Positions 1 to 7,027 are shown, counted from the first letter of the stretch. The stretch is DNA of 11,474 nucleotides from Alphaproteobacteria bacterium (GCA_017308345.1 JAFKFE010000242.1:1-11474); one strand, 5' to 3'. Made by a program: numbers and translations. The notes: generated by a model not told the origin, from the letters alone.

Positions 1-683
1 GCGCAATCGTGGTCGCGCTGGCGGCGGGTCTGGCCATAGGTGCCCTCAACGGGACACTGTATGCCTATCTGCGCATGCCGTCGCTCATCGTCACGCTTGC
101 GATGTGGCTGATCACGCTCGGCCTGGCGGCTTTGCTCTTTCCGTCCAGACAGCCGCAAATCCTCGATGGCGGCTTTGTCGGCCTGGCCCTGCACAAACAT
201 CTGGGCCTCAGCGCGCTGGTGTACCTGGCAGTGGCGCTCGCTTTCGTCGCCTTCATTGTCGAGCGGCGCACCAAGCTTGGCCGTATCGGCTTCGCCATCG
301 GCGCTGACGAGGCGCTTGTCCGGTTGGCCGGCCTGAATGTGAATGTCTACAAGGTCGGCGCTTTTGCCATCTGCGGATGCCTGACCGGATTGGCCGGCAT
401 CTTGACCGCGGCGCAGATCGGCGTCGGCAATCCCCTGGCGGGAGAGGGGCTGCTCTTTCCCGGAATTGCCGCTTGCGTGATCGGCGGCACGTTGCTGTCC
501 GGCGGCCGGGGCGGCGTGCTGCATTCGCTCGTCGGCGTCCTTGTTCTCGTCACCCTGCGCAATGGGCTCGTGCAGACGGGAGCGAACCCTCTGCTGCAGA
601 AAGCCATCGAGGGAATGGTGATCGTCGTCGCGGTCGCCGCGTCCACATGGCACCTGCGGCGCAAGACCAGAGTGGTAAAATGA
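1..683 (+). CDS. Sugar-type ABC transporter permease (5' partial)
   Basis: Inner-membrane permease of an RbsC-like ABC importer (BPD_transp_2 family). The frame is open from the first complete codon at base 3 and no start is visible, so the gene begins left of the window. About 226 residues are present and roughly 90-100 N-terminal residues of this ~320-residue family are missing. Several hydrophobic segments are seen. The conserved cytoplasmic coupling loop is GRIGFAIGADEALVRLAGLN, matching the family's usual G-R-x-x-x-A-I-G-x-x-x-x-x-A-R-L-x-G pattern. A Gly-rich segment (ACVIGGTLLSGGRGG) matches the late conserved region of the family. The stop overlaps the ATPase start in an ATGA at 680-683, so it is translationally coupled to it. 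It probably forms a heterodimeric pore with the second permease at 2256. Substrate is not predictable from the permease alone. Confidence 0.93.
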   Translation, partial: AIVVALAAGLAIGALNGTLYAYLRMPSLIVTLAMWLITLGLAALLFPSRQPQILDGGFVGLALHKHLGLSALVYLAVALAFVAFIVERRTKLGRIGFAIGADEALVRLAGLNVNVYKVGAFAICGCLTGLAGILTAAQIGVGNPLAGEGLLFPGIAACVIGGTLLSGGRGGVLHSLVGVLVLVTLRNGLVQTGANPLLQKAIEGMVIVVAVAASTWHLRRKTRVVK

Positions 684-2197
684 GCGCGCTCCTGTCCCTG
701 CAAAACATCTCCAAGCGCTTTCCCGGCGTTCTCGCTCTCGATGAGATCGACATGGAACTGCGCCAGCACGAGGTCCTCGGCCTGATCGGCCAGAACGGAT
801 CGGGCAAGTCGACATTGATGAAGATCATCGGCGGCCTCCATCAACCAAGCGCAGGCGAAATGCGCCTGCGCGGTTCGCCCGTGCGCTTCGGCTCTCCCCT
901 CGAGGCCGCGCGAGCGGGCATTGGCCTTGTCCATCAGGAGCAGTCGCTCATCGGCAATCTCACCGTTGCCGAGAACCTTTTCATCGACAAGCCGACCCAT
1001 TTCAGCCGCTTCGGTTTCTACCGGCGGGGCCGGATGAACGATGCGGCCCGCATCCAACTGGACAAGGTCGAACTGGATGTCGCACCCGATACGCCCGTCG
1101 ACCAACTGACCTTTGCGCAGCGCCAGATGGTCGAACTGGCCAAAGTGCTGTCGCTTGAGGAGCTGGTCGAGGGCCATCTCGTCGTCCTGTTCGACGAGCC
1201 GACGTCGGTCCTGACACCGACCGAGATCCAGGCGCTGTTCCGACAGGTGCGGCGACTGAAGATGCGCTCATCGGTCGTCTTCATCTCGCATCGCATGGAC
1301 GAGGTGCTAGCGATCTCCGACCGGGTCTATGTGCTTTCCGACGGGCGCAATGTCGCTGAAAGAGCGAAAGGCGAGACCGACCCCGACGAGCTGTACGAGC
1401 TGATGGTCGGACGCCAGCGCGCCGGTTCGGTGCTGCCGCGGAACAATCCGCCGGACAAGAGCGCGCCGAAGCGACTGGCAGTCCGCGACCTGACGGTGCC
1501 GGGCAAGGTCGAGGATGTGACCTTCGATGTCGCGTCCGGGGAGATTGTCGGCTTGATCGGTGTCCAGGGATCCGGCGCCGAAGCGGTCTGCCGCGCGATT
1601 TTCGGCGTCGAGGACAGCCATAGCGGCCACATCGAATATGAGGGTCGGCCGATGCGTGTCAGCGGTCCGAGCGGCGCCGTCGGTCTCGGCATAGGCTATG
1701 TCCCCGCCGAGCGTAAGGCGGAAGCGATGATGAAAGGGATGAGCGTCTGCCAGAACATGATCGTAACCTTCGGGTCGGACTACGGTTATGGCGGGCTCTT
1801 GCTGTCGAAACGGCGCGAACGGCGCGAGGCGGCGAACTGGGTTGAGCGGCTCAAGATCAAAACGCCGTCGCTCGACCATCGCATCGACCAGCTCTCCGGC
1901 GGAAATCAGCAGAAGGCTGTGCTCAGCAAATGGCTTCTGGGTCGCTCGCTGCGGCTCCTGGTGCTCGATCATCCAACCCGCGGTCTCGATCCCGGAGCGC
2001 GCGCCGATCTCTTCAACGCGATCCGTCAATTGGCCGAGGACGGCCTGTCGATCGTCTTCGTGGGCGATACGCTGGATGAGATGGTGACGCTCTCGGACAC
2101 GATCCTGGTGTTGCGGGACGGGAGGCTCAGCCAGCGCTTCGATGACGTGCAAGCCCAACGGCCGTCAGAGGAAGACATCGTGAGGGCGATGGTATGA
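680..2197 (+). CDS. Sugar-type ABC transporter ATP-binding protein, two nucleotide-binding domains
   Basis: Cytoplasmic energising subunit of an RbsA/MglA-like importer, 505 residues, the usual length of this fused double-ATPase family. The start is ATG 680, overlapping the upstream permease stop. Domain 1 has an intact Walker A (GQNGSGKST, 37-45), Walker B (VVLFDEPTS, about 168-176) and switch His204, but a weak signature (LTFAQRQ, 143-149). Domain 2 has a degenerate P-loop (GVQGSGAEA, 294-302), a perfect signature (LSGGNQQK, 405-412) and a Walker B reading LVLDHPTRGLD, so the catalytic Glu is His431. Its switch His is replaced by Asp463 (FVGDTLDEM). A degenerate second P-loop is normal in this family; the His431/Asp463 changes go further. 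By inference, only the composite site made of Walker A/B from domain 1 and the signature from domain 2 hydrolyses ATP. The gene is followed by a 21-codon mini-ORF and then the second permease. Confidence 0.96.
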   Translation: MSALLSLQNISKRFPGVLALDEIDMELRQHEVLGLIGQNGSGKSTLMKIIGGLHQPSAGEMRLRGSPVRFGSPLEAARAGIGLVHQEQSLIGNLTVAENLFIDKPTHFSRFGFYRRGRMNDAARIQLDKVELDVAPDTPVDQLTFAQRQMVELAKVLSLEELVEGHLVVLFDEPTSVLTPTEIQALFRQVRRLKMRSSVVFISHRMDEVLAISDRVYVLSDGRNVAERAKGETDPDELYELMVGRQRAGSVLPRNNPPDKSAPKRLAVRDLTVPGKVEDVTFDVASGEIVGLIGVQGSGAEAVCRAIFGVEDSHSGHIEYEGRPMRVSGPSGAVGLGIGYVPAERKAEAMMKGMSVCQNMIVTFGSDYGYGGLLLSKRRERREAANWVERLKIKTPSLDHRIDQLSGGNQQKAVLSKWLLGRSLRLLVLDHPTRGLDPGARADLFNAIRQLAEDGLSIVFVGDTLDEMVTLSDTILVLRDGRLSQRFDDVQAQRPSEEDIVRAMV

Positions 2198-2259
2198 GCA
2201 CGCGCCGCAACCGTCTCGATCGAGACTGCACCTGGTGGACCCATCGGAGCCGTTCATGA
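2194..2259 (+). CDS. Possible 21-codon coupling mini-ORF between ATPase and permease
   Basis: A small frame begins at ATG 2194, inside the ATGA that ends the ATPase, and stops at TGA 2257-2259, inside the ATGA that starts the second permease. It would encode 21 Arg-rich residues beginning MSTRRNRLD. A GAGG motif at 2182-2185, 8 bases upstream, could serve as its ribosome binding site. No protein family is recognisable. It may carry ribosomes across the gap by termination-reinitiation, or it may be the remnant of an older permease start displaced by a frameshift. A perfect palindrome lies inside it. Overlap at both ends could also arise by chance, because ATGA junctions are common in this operon. 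Confidence 0.3.
   Translation: MSTRRNRLDRDCTWWTHRSRS
2213..2226. repeat. 14-bp perfect palindrome in the ATPase-permease gap
   Basis: GTCTCGATCGAGAC is identical to its own reverse complement over 14 bases. In RNA it can fold as a 5-bp GTCTC/GAGAC stem with a GATC loop. It sits about 30 bases before the permease start codon at 2256 and inside the mini-ORF. It could be a protein-binding dyad, or a small mRNA hairpin that tunes the ratio of ATPase to permease. No T-run follows, so it is not an intrinsic terminator. Confidence 0.45.
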
Positions 2260-3230
2260 CCCCCGCACTCGCCCGAATGTTCCCATCCATCCGATCCGTT
2301 GGCGACCTGCTGCGCGCTTGCGGGCCGGCCATTGTCCTCCTGCTGGTGTTTGCGGCCGTGATTTGGATCGCGCCAGGCATCCTCAAATGGCGCGCGATCA
2401 ATGCGCTGCTCTTCGATGCCGCGCCGCTGCTGATCCTGGTTATCGGCAGCACGCTTCCGGTGCTGCTCGGCTGCATCGACCTGTCGGCAGCCGCCATGGC
2501 ATCGTTTTCAGCTGTGGTCGTGGCGCTGCTTGTCCCCGAATTCGGCTCGGCCTCCGTGCCCCTGGTGCTGCTTGGAGCGGCAGGGATCGGGGCCGCCCAG
2601 GGATGGCTGATCGGGCGGCTTCAGATTCCGTCCTTCGTGATGACCCTTGGGACGCTTGGCCTGTTTTCGGGGCTGGCCCTTTATCTCAGCAACGCCTCGA
2701 CCGTCGGCCTCGGTCCTGGAGTTGCGCCGCTCGACTTTCTCGGCGGCAGGACGCATGGCGTGCCCAATGCCTTCCTCGCGGTGGTGGCGGTGTGGATGTT
2801 CCTGTCCCTTTTGCTGCGTTTCACGCGTGTCGGCCGGGACATCTATGCCTTCGGAGCGAGCGAGCTGGCTGCGTATATGTCCGGCGTCCGGCGCGACCTG
2901 ATCCGGAGCTGCGCGTTTGCGATCTCGTCGGTTTGCGCCGCTCTCGGAGGGATGATGCTTCTGTCGCAGACCCTCTACAGCGCGCCGACGATGGCAAGCA
3001 ATCTGCTCTTGCCTGCGCTGGTCGGCGTGGTGGCGGGCGGAACCGCGATCTCGGGCGGTGTAGGCGGCCTGACGGCAAGCCTGATAGGCGGGCTCACGGC
3101 AGTCATGGTCCGTGTCGGCGCCACGATCGCGGGCCTGCCGGGCGCGGCGCAGGACGTCGCCTTCGGCATCATCATCCTGGTCGCGGTCGCCGTTACGACG
3201 GACAGGACCAAGATCGGCATCGTCAAGTGA
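2256..3230 (+). CDS. Sugar-type ABC transporter permease, second subunit
   Basis: Second RbsC-like inner-membrane permease (BPD_transp_2), 324 residues from ATG 2256, the family's normal size. I chose this start because CGGAG (2245-2249) lies 6 bases upstream and the codon overlaps the mini-ORF stop; the in-frame GTG at 2235 has no ribosome binding site. Family landmarks are LGCIDLSAAAMASFS (about 71-85), IPSFVMTLGTLGLFSGLAL (124-142), the cytoplasmic loop GRDIYAFGASELAAYMSGV (193-211), and the Gly-rich GVVAGGTAISGGVGG (257-271). Many hydrophobic segments are present throughout. The protein ends TKIGIVK, and the upstream permease also ends in VVK. It is distinct enough from the first permease to suggest a heterodimeric pore served by the double ATPase. 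The binding protein is not in the window. Confidence 0.95.
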   Translation: MTPALARMFPSIRSVGDLLRACGPAIVLLLVFAAVIWIAPGILKWRAINALLFDAAPLLILVIGSTLPVLLGCIDLSAAAMASFSAVVVALLVPEFGSASVPLVLLGAAGIGAAQGWLIGRLQIPSFVMTLGTLGLFSGLALYLSNASTVGLGPGVAPLDFLGGRTHGVPNAFLAVVAVWMFLSLLLRFTRVGRDIYAFGASELAAYMSGVRRDLIRSCAFAISSVCAALGGMMLLSQTLYSAPTMASNLLLPALVGVVAGGTAISGGVGGLTASLIGGLTAVMVRVGATIAGLPGAAQDVAFGIIILVAVAVTTDRTKIGIVK

Positions 3231-3270
3231 TCCAGGCGGCGGCCGGAAAATCATGTCTCGGGAGGATTTG

Positions 3271-4173
3271 ATGAGACCGATGGTTCAGCGGTTGGGCTAT
3301 GTCGCCCTCAACGTGGCGGATATCGACGCCGCGATAGAAGACGCTTGCACGATAGCAGGCGCCCGTGTCGTCGAACGGGAGCGAGGCCGGGCGCTGCTGA
3401 CCTCGAACCAGCGCCACGCTGAGCTTGTTCTGCACGCTGGCGATAGCGACAGCGTTCGATCAATCGGGCTGCAGGCTCACGATGGCGAGGCCGTCGCCGC
3501 GGTGCGCATCCGTGCCGAACAGGCTGGCCTCAAGATTCTGTCCGAGCGCCCCTCGCTTGCGTGCATCGAGCGCTCCGTCACTTTCGCGACCAGCGAGGGG
3601 CATGTCTTTGAGGTCCACACGCCGATGCCGCTCACGCAGCCGGTCCGTCACACGGGCCCGGGTATCCGCCCGCGCTGCCTCGATCACGTGAACCTGTCGA
3701 GCAGGGATTCGGAGGCGATCAGCCGGGAGCTGGAGGCCGTGCTGGGGCTCCGACAGTCCGAGAGGACCACCGGCCATGAAATCGTCTGGATGCGGGCGGC
3801 CGACAATCGGCACCACACGGTCGCGACCGTCAAGGGACCAAGCGGGTTGCACCATTTCAGCTGGGAGTTCGCCAGCTTCGACGATTTCAAGCGGCTGGGG
3901 GATACGCTGGACGCGCAGGGGCGCTTCCTCGTCTGGGGACCTGGCCGCCATGGCGCCGGCGACAATCTGTTTGCCTACTACATCGACCGTTCCGGGTTCA
4001 TGGTGGAATGCATCGCCGAAATGGAGGTGATCGAGGACGAGAACCATCAGGCAAGGATTGCCGACCCGGGCGAGAACCTATCAAATCCCAAGGTCGTGAA
4101 CCGCTGGGGCGCGCTGCCGCCCCGCCTTTGGACGGAGCATTTCATGCCGTTCGCCGCGCCTATCGCTGCCTGA
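3271..4173 (+). CDS. Two-domain VOC protein, extradiol (catechol 2,3-) dioxygenase-like
   Basis: Predicted cytoplasmic metalloenzyme of the vicinal-oxygen-chelate superfamily, 300 residues from ATG 3271. GGGAGGA at 3260-3266 lies 4 bases upstream; ATG 3253 and ATG 3280 are in-frame alternatives. The C-terminal half carries the 2-His-1-carboxylate set expected of extradiol ring-cleaving enzymes: His139 (CLDHVNLS), His194/His195 (GLHHFSWE) and Glu246 (GFMVECIAE). Tyr236/237 precedes the Glu, as the active-site Tyr does in BphC-like enzymes, and a GPGRHGAGDN loop (223-231) matches that group. In the N-terminal half the equivalent first ligand is Tyr10 (LGYVALNV), so that half is probably structural, as in classical type I extradiol dioxygenases. 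The family assignment is firm; the substrate, probably a catechol-like or other enediol/diketone compound, is unknown. It follows the permease by 40 bases, so it is likely co-transcribed. Confidence 0.88.
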   Translation: MRPMVQRLGYVALNVADIDAAIEDACTIAGARVVERERGRALLTSNQRHAELVLHAGDSDSVRSIGLQAHDGEAVAAVRIRAEQAGLKILSERPSLACIERSVTFATSEGHVFEVHTPMPLTQPVRHTGPGIRPRCLDHVNLSSRDSEAISRELEAVLGLRQSERTTGHEIVWMRAADNRHHTVATVKGPSGLHHFSWEFASFDDFKRLGDTLDAQGRFLVWGPGRHGAGDNLFAYYIDRSGFMVECIAEMEVIEDENHQARIADPGENLSNPKVVNRWGALPPRLWTEHFMPFAAPIAA

Positions 4174-4189
4174 AATCGCGAGGAAAGCC

Positions 4190-4581
4190 ATGGATTTGCA
4201 AAACGCCGACCCTGTCGATGAGGTTCGCCGCGTCATCGAGAGCAGAAACGCTATTCGGCGATGCTGGCGTCCGATGTCGCGACGCTTGCAGATCTTCTCG
4301 ACGACGACCTGGTCTACACGCACTCCTTCGGAGAACGCGACGACAAGGCGGGTTATCTGAAAAAGGTCGCAGACCGGTTCTTCGTCTATCACGAGATCCA
4401 TCACAGCAGCGACCGCATCATCGTGCGTGAAAGCCTGGCCGTCGTCGCCGGCACCATGCGCGCGAAGGCGACTGTTGGAGCCGCGGTCCGTGAGATCGAC
4501 AATTCCTGCATGGCGGTGTGGGGAAAAAACATGGACCAGTGGCGCCTGATCGCATATCAGCCGACACCCTTGCGGAAGTAG
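4190..4581 (+). pseudogene. NTF2/SnoaL-like protein, apparent single-base frameshift
   Basis: The gene appears to start at ATG 4190, with GAGGA at 4180-4184 five bases upstream, and to read MDLQNADPVDEVRRVIESRN. That frame then turns nonsensical and stops soon after. The frame one base back continues RYSAMLASDVATL and runs to TAG 4579-4581, but upstream it has a stop at 4219-4221. The join falls exactly at AAC (4247-4249) / CGC (4249-4251), as if one C were lost from AACCGC. Restored, the protein has 130 residues, the usual NTF2-like/SnoaL/DUF4440 length. It has LLDDDLVYTHSFGERDDKAG and a C-terminal WRLIAYQPTPL strand typical of the fold. Such proteins are small cone-shaped enzymes or binding proteins (dehydratases, isomerases). 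The intact 106-codon stretch 4261-4581 could be translated alone, but no ribosome binding site precedes it. Either the gene is broken, the sequence has an error, or a -1 frameshift at A-AAC occurs. Confidence 0.72.
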
Positions 4582-4678
4582 TTAGATCGCATCATTGACT
4601 TAAAAATATATTTTTTGTAACGATATCTGGTGTTCGACGGAAGTGAGGACGTTGCGCACGACGGGTGGAGGATGAACG
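4582..4678 (+). promoter_or_regulatory. AT-rich spacer with possible internal promoter and palindrome
   Basis: This 97-base gap is the most AT-rich stretch in the forward operon. It contains TTGACT (4595-4600), one base from the -35 consensus, and the perfect 14-bp palindrome AAAAATATATTTTT (4602-4615). Seventeen bases after the -35 lies TAACGA (4618-4623), a poor -10. The AT tract could be an UP-like or protein-bound element, or a low-complexity chance palindrome. An internal promoter would allow the second VOC gene and everything downstream to be expressed apart from the transporter. The following gene has a strong GGAGGA (4667-4672). No mapped start supports the promoter; it is a weak match. 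Confidence 0.35.
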
Positions 4679-5635
4679 ATGACGGCAATTCGCAAGCGGC
4701 AGCTTGAAGCGAGCGGCGAGGGCATCCTTGGCATCCACTCCGTCAACCATTTCGTGCTGGCCGTTCCCGACCTCAAGGAGGCAGAGCGCTTCCATCAGGC
4801 TTTCGGTCTCGACGTGGTGAACCACCGCTCGGGCTATGCGGTGCGCACCGATGGGATCGACCACGACTGGGGCTTCTTTGTCCAAGGCTCGCGCAAGCAG
4901 CTCCAGCATCTGTCCTTCGGCGTCTTCGACGAAGATTTCCAACGCTTCAAGCTGCATCTGGAAGCCAAGGGGATGGAGCTGTTGTCTCCGCCCAAGGGCT
5001 TCGAGTCCAACGGACTGTGGTTCCGCGACCATGACGGCAATCTCATCGAATTGGTCGTCAGCGGCAAGACGTCGCCGGACTTCAAGGCGCAGTCAGGGCA
5101 TGCCTCAACGCCCGCAGGCGTTGTCGCCGCGCCGCTGCGCAGCAAGGCGGCGAAGGTTCGCCCGACCCGGCTTGCCCACATCCTGATCTTCACCCGTGAT
5201 GTCCAGAAGGCGATCGACTTCTACACCGGCGTCCTGGGCATGGGGCTGTCCGACCGGTCGGGAGACAATATCGCGTTCCTGCATGGCCGCCACGGCAGCG
5301 ACCATCACATGCTTGCCTTCGTCAAATCGTCGGCGCCTGGGCTGCATCATACAAGCTGGGACGTGCCGCTGATCGACAATGTCGGGCAAGGTGCCATGCA
5401 GATGGCCGACAAGGGTTTTTCGAGAGGCTGGGGACTGGGGCGGCATGTGCTGGGTTCCAACTTCTTCCACTACATCCGTGACCCCTGGGGCAGCTACGCC
5501 GAATACTCGTGCGACATCGACTACATCCCGGCCGAGATCGATTGGGAGTCCAAGGACCACGATCCGCAAGATTCATTTTACATCTGGGGACCGACCCCGC
5601 CTGACGACTTCGCCCGCAATTATGAGGCTGAGTAG
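4679..5635 (+). CDS. Two-domain VOC protein, extradiol dioxygenase-like, second paralogue
   Basis: Predicted cytoplasmic VOC metalloenzyme, 318 residues. ATG 4679 is supported by GGAGGA at 4667-4672, 6 bases upstream. C-terminal half: His167 (RLAHILIF), His223/His224 (GLHHTSWDV), Glu275 (GSYAEYSCD) and Tyr265 (FFHYIRDP), plus the GWGLGRHVLGSN loop (250-261), all typical of BphC/catechol-2,3-dioxygenase-like proteins. N-terminal half: His24 (VNHFVLAV), His77 (LQHLSFGV) and Glu124 (NLIELVV) sit at almost the same spacing (53 and 47 residues, against 56 and 52), so a second metal triad may be present. The family's reactions are oxygen-dependent ring cleavage, epimerisation or lyase chemistry on enolisable substrates. 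This gene is clearly related in layout to the VOC gene at 3271, suggesting successive steps or related substrates. Substrate unknown. Confidence 0.9.
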   Translation: MTAIRKRQLEASGEGILGIHSVNHFVLAVPDLKEAERFHQAFGLDVVNHRSGYAVRTDGIDHDWGFFVQGSRKQLQHLSFGVFDEDFQRFKLHLEAKGMELLSPPKGFESNGLWFRDHDGNLIELVVSGKTSPDFKAQSGHASTPAGVVAAPLRSKAAKVRPTRLAHILIFTRDVQKAIDFYTGVLGMGLSDRSGDNIAFLHGRHGSDHHMLAFVKSSAPGLHHTSWDVPLIDNVGQGAMQMADKGFSRGWGLGRHVLGSNFFHYIRDPWGSYAEYSCDIDYIPAEIDWESKDHDPQDSFYIWGPTPPDDFARNYEAE

Positions 5636-5665
5636 GCGGAACGCGCTTTTCGACACCATTGCAGC

Positions 5666-5692
5666 CCGCCGGGATGGATAAGGCTCCGGCGG
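5666..5692 (+). repeat. GC-rich inverted repeat between VOC and HisD-like genes
   Basis: CCGCCGG (5666-5672) and CCGGCGG (5686-5692) are perfect reverse complements around a 13-base loop. In RNA this makes a strong 7-bp GC hairpin 27 bases before the start codon at 5720, leaving the AAGGA ribosome binding site (5709-5713) free. No T-run follows, so it is not an intrinsic terminator. It could protect or set a processing point in the polycistronic message. Palindromic GC words also arise by chance in GC-rich DNA. Confidence 0.35.
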
Positions 5693-5719
5693 CACAGAAC
5701 GCAGAGCGAAGGAAATTGC

Positions 5720-7027
5720 ATGATCAGAATACTGAAGTCGGGTCGATCCGCGGAAGCCAAGGCAACCGATGCCAGCGCCGTCCGCAGCGCGGTCGAAAGT
5801 GTTCTCATCGACGTCGAGGCCCGTGGCGATGCGGCGTTGCGGGACCTGTCGCAGAAGTTTGACCGGTGGTCGCCACCGTCTTTTCGCCTTTCGCAGGACG
5901 AGATCGATGCATGCGTCAGGGCGCTGTCTTCGCGCCAGTTGGACGATATCCGGTTCGCGCAGGCGCAGATCCGCCGCTTCGCGGAAGTCCAGAAGGCCGC
6001 GCTCAAGGACGTCGAGGTCGAGACACTGCCCGGCGTGGTGCTCGGCCACCGCAACATTCCCATGAACTCGGTCGGCTGCTACGTGCCTGGCGGCAAGTAT
6101 CCGCTTGTGGCATCCGCCCATATGGGGATCGTCACCGCCAAGGTGGCCGGCGTGAAGCGGGTTATCGCCATGACGCCGCCGTTCCAGGGAAGACCGGCCC
6201 CGGCCGTCATCGCGGCCATGGCACTGGCGGGCGCCGACGAGATTTATGTACTGGGCGGCATTCAGGCGGTGGCCGCGATGGCGATCGGCACCGAGACGAT
6301 AGCGCCGGTCGACTTCCTGGTCGGTCCGGGAAATGCCTATGTCGCCGAAGCCAAGCGGCAGCTCTTCGGTCGCGTCGGCATAGACCTGCTCGCCGGGCCG
6401 ACGGAAACGCTGGTGATCGCGGACGACACGGTCGATGCCGAGCTCTGCGCCACCGATCTGCTTGGGCAGGCCGAGCATGGCCCGAACTCGCCGGCCATCC
6501 TGCTGACCACGTCGGAGCAACTCGCGACGCAGACGATGGCCGAGGTCGAGCGGCTTCTCGACATTTTGCCGACCGCGTCCATCGCCAGGCAGGCATGGGC
6601 CGATTACGGCCAAGTGATCGTCTGCGGCACCGAAGACGAAATGGTGAGCGAGGCGGACCGCATCGCTTCCGAGCATGTGCAGGTCATGACGCGCGATCCT
6701 GATTACTTTCTGCAGCGTATGACCAACTATGGAGCGCTTTTTCTTGGACCGAGGACGAACGTCGCTTATGGCGACAAGGTGATCGGCACGAACCACACCC
6801 TTCCGACTTTGGGAACGGCGCGTTTCACGGGCGGGCTTTGGGTCGGCAAGTTCCTGAAGACCTGCACCTACCAAAAGGTCCTCACGGACGAAGCCGCCGT
6901 GATGATCGGGGAATATTGCTCGCGACTTTGCGTCCTCGAGGGGTTCCTGGGCCACGCCGAGCAGGCGAATGTGAGACTGCGGCGCTACGGCGCGCGCAAT
7001 ATTCCTTATGCCGAGGCGGCGGAATGA
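5720..7027 (+). CDS. Histidinol-dehydrogenase-family zinc alcohol dehydrogenase (catabolic paralogue)
   Basis: NAD-dependent, zinc-containing dehydrogenase of the HisD fold, 435 residues, close to the family norm (about 430). AAGGA at 5709-5713 supports ATG 5720. Landmarks are [17 protein letters not shown] (119-135), [18 protein letters not shown] (200-217) and [10 protein letters not shown] (220-229). Catalytic and zinc residues are kept: Gln250 and His253 (GQAEHGP), Glu318-His319 (SEHVQVM), Asp352 ([13 protein letters not shown]) and His412 (GFLGHAEQA). Nothing else from histidine biosynthesis is nearby. The [14 protein letters not shown] form, where biosynthetic HisD usually has an A-S-G-x-N-H form, suggests the catabolic group that includes sulfopropanediol 3-dehydrogenase (HpsN). 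Those enzymes oxidise a primary alcohol to a carboxylate in two steps. The substrate is probably a small polar hydroxymethyl compound imported by the ABC system; this is inference. Its stop overlaps the SDR start (ATGA at 7024-7027). Confidence 0.92.
   Translation: MIRILKSGRSAEAKATDASAVRSAVESVLIDVEARGDAALRDLSQKFDRWSPPSFRLSQDEIDACVRALSSRQLDDIRFAQAQIRRFAEVQKAALKDVEVETLPGVVLGHRNIPMNSVGCYVPGGKYPLVASAHMGIVTAKVAGVKRVIAMTPPFQGRPAPAVIAAMALAGADEIYVLGGIQAVAAMAIGTETIAPVDFLVGPGNAYVAEAKRQLFGRVGIDLLAGPTETLVIADDTVDAELCATDLLGQAEHGPNSPAILLTTSEQLATQTMAEVERLLDILPTASIARQAWADYGQVIVCGTEDEMVSEADRIASEHVQVMTRDPDYFLQRMTNYGALFLGPRTNVAYGDKVIGTNHTLPTLGTARFTGGLWVGKFLKTCTYQKVLTDEAAVMIGEYCSRLCVLEGFLGHAEQANVRLRRYGARNIPYAEAAE

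Noticed and set aside
347..2158. Minus-strand open frames opposite the first ABC genes (347-1177 and 1307-2158)
   Set aside because: Both lie opposite confirmed transporter genes and have no motifs or ribosome binding sites.
2235..3230. GTG 2235 as the start of the second permease
   Set aside because: No ribosome binding site precedes it, whereas ATG 2256 has CGGAG six bases upstream and overlaps a stop codon in ATGA.
5573..6955. A 460-codon minus-strand open frame opposite the HisD-like gene
   Set aside because: Antisense shadow: the + strand protein has all catalytic residues, and the minus translation is rich in His, Arg and Asp without recognisable domains.
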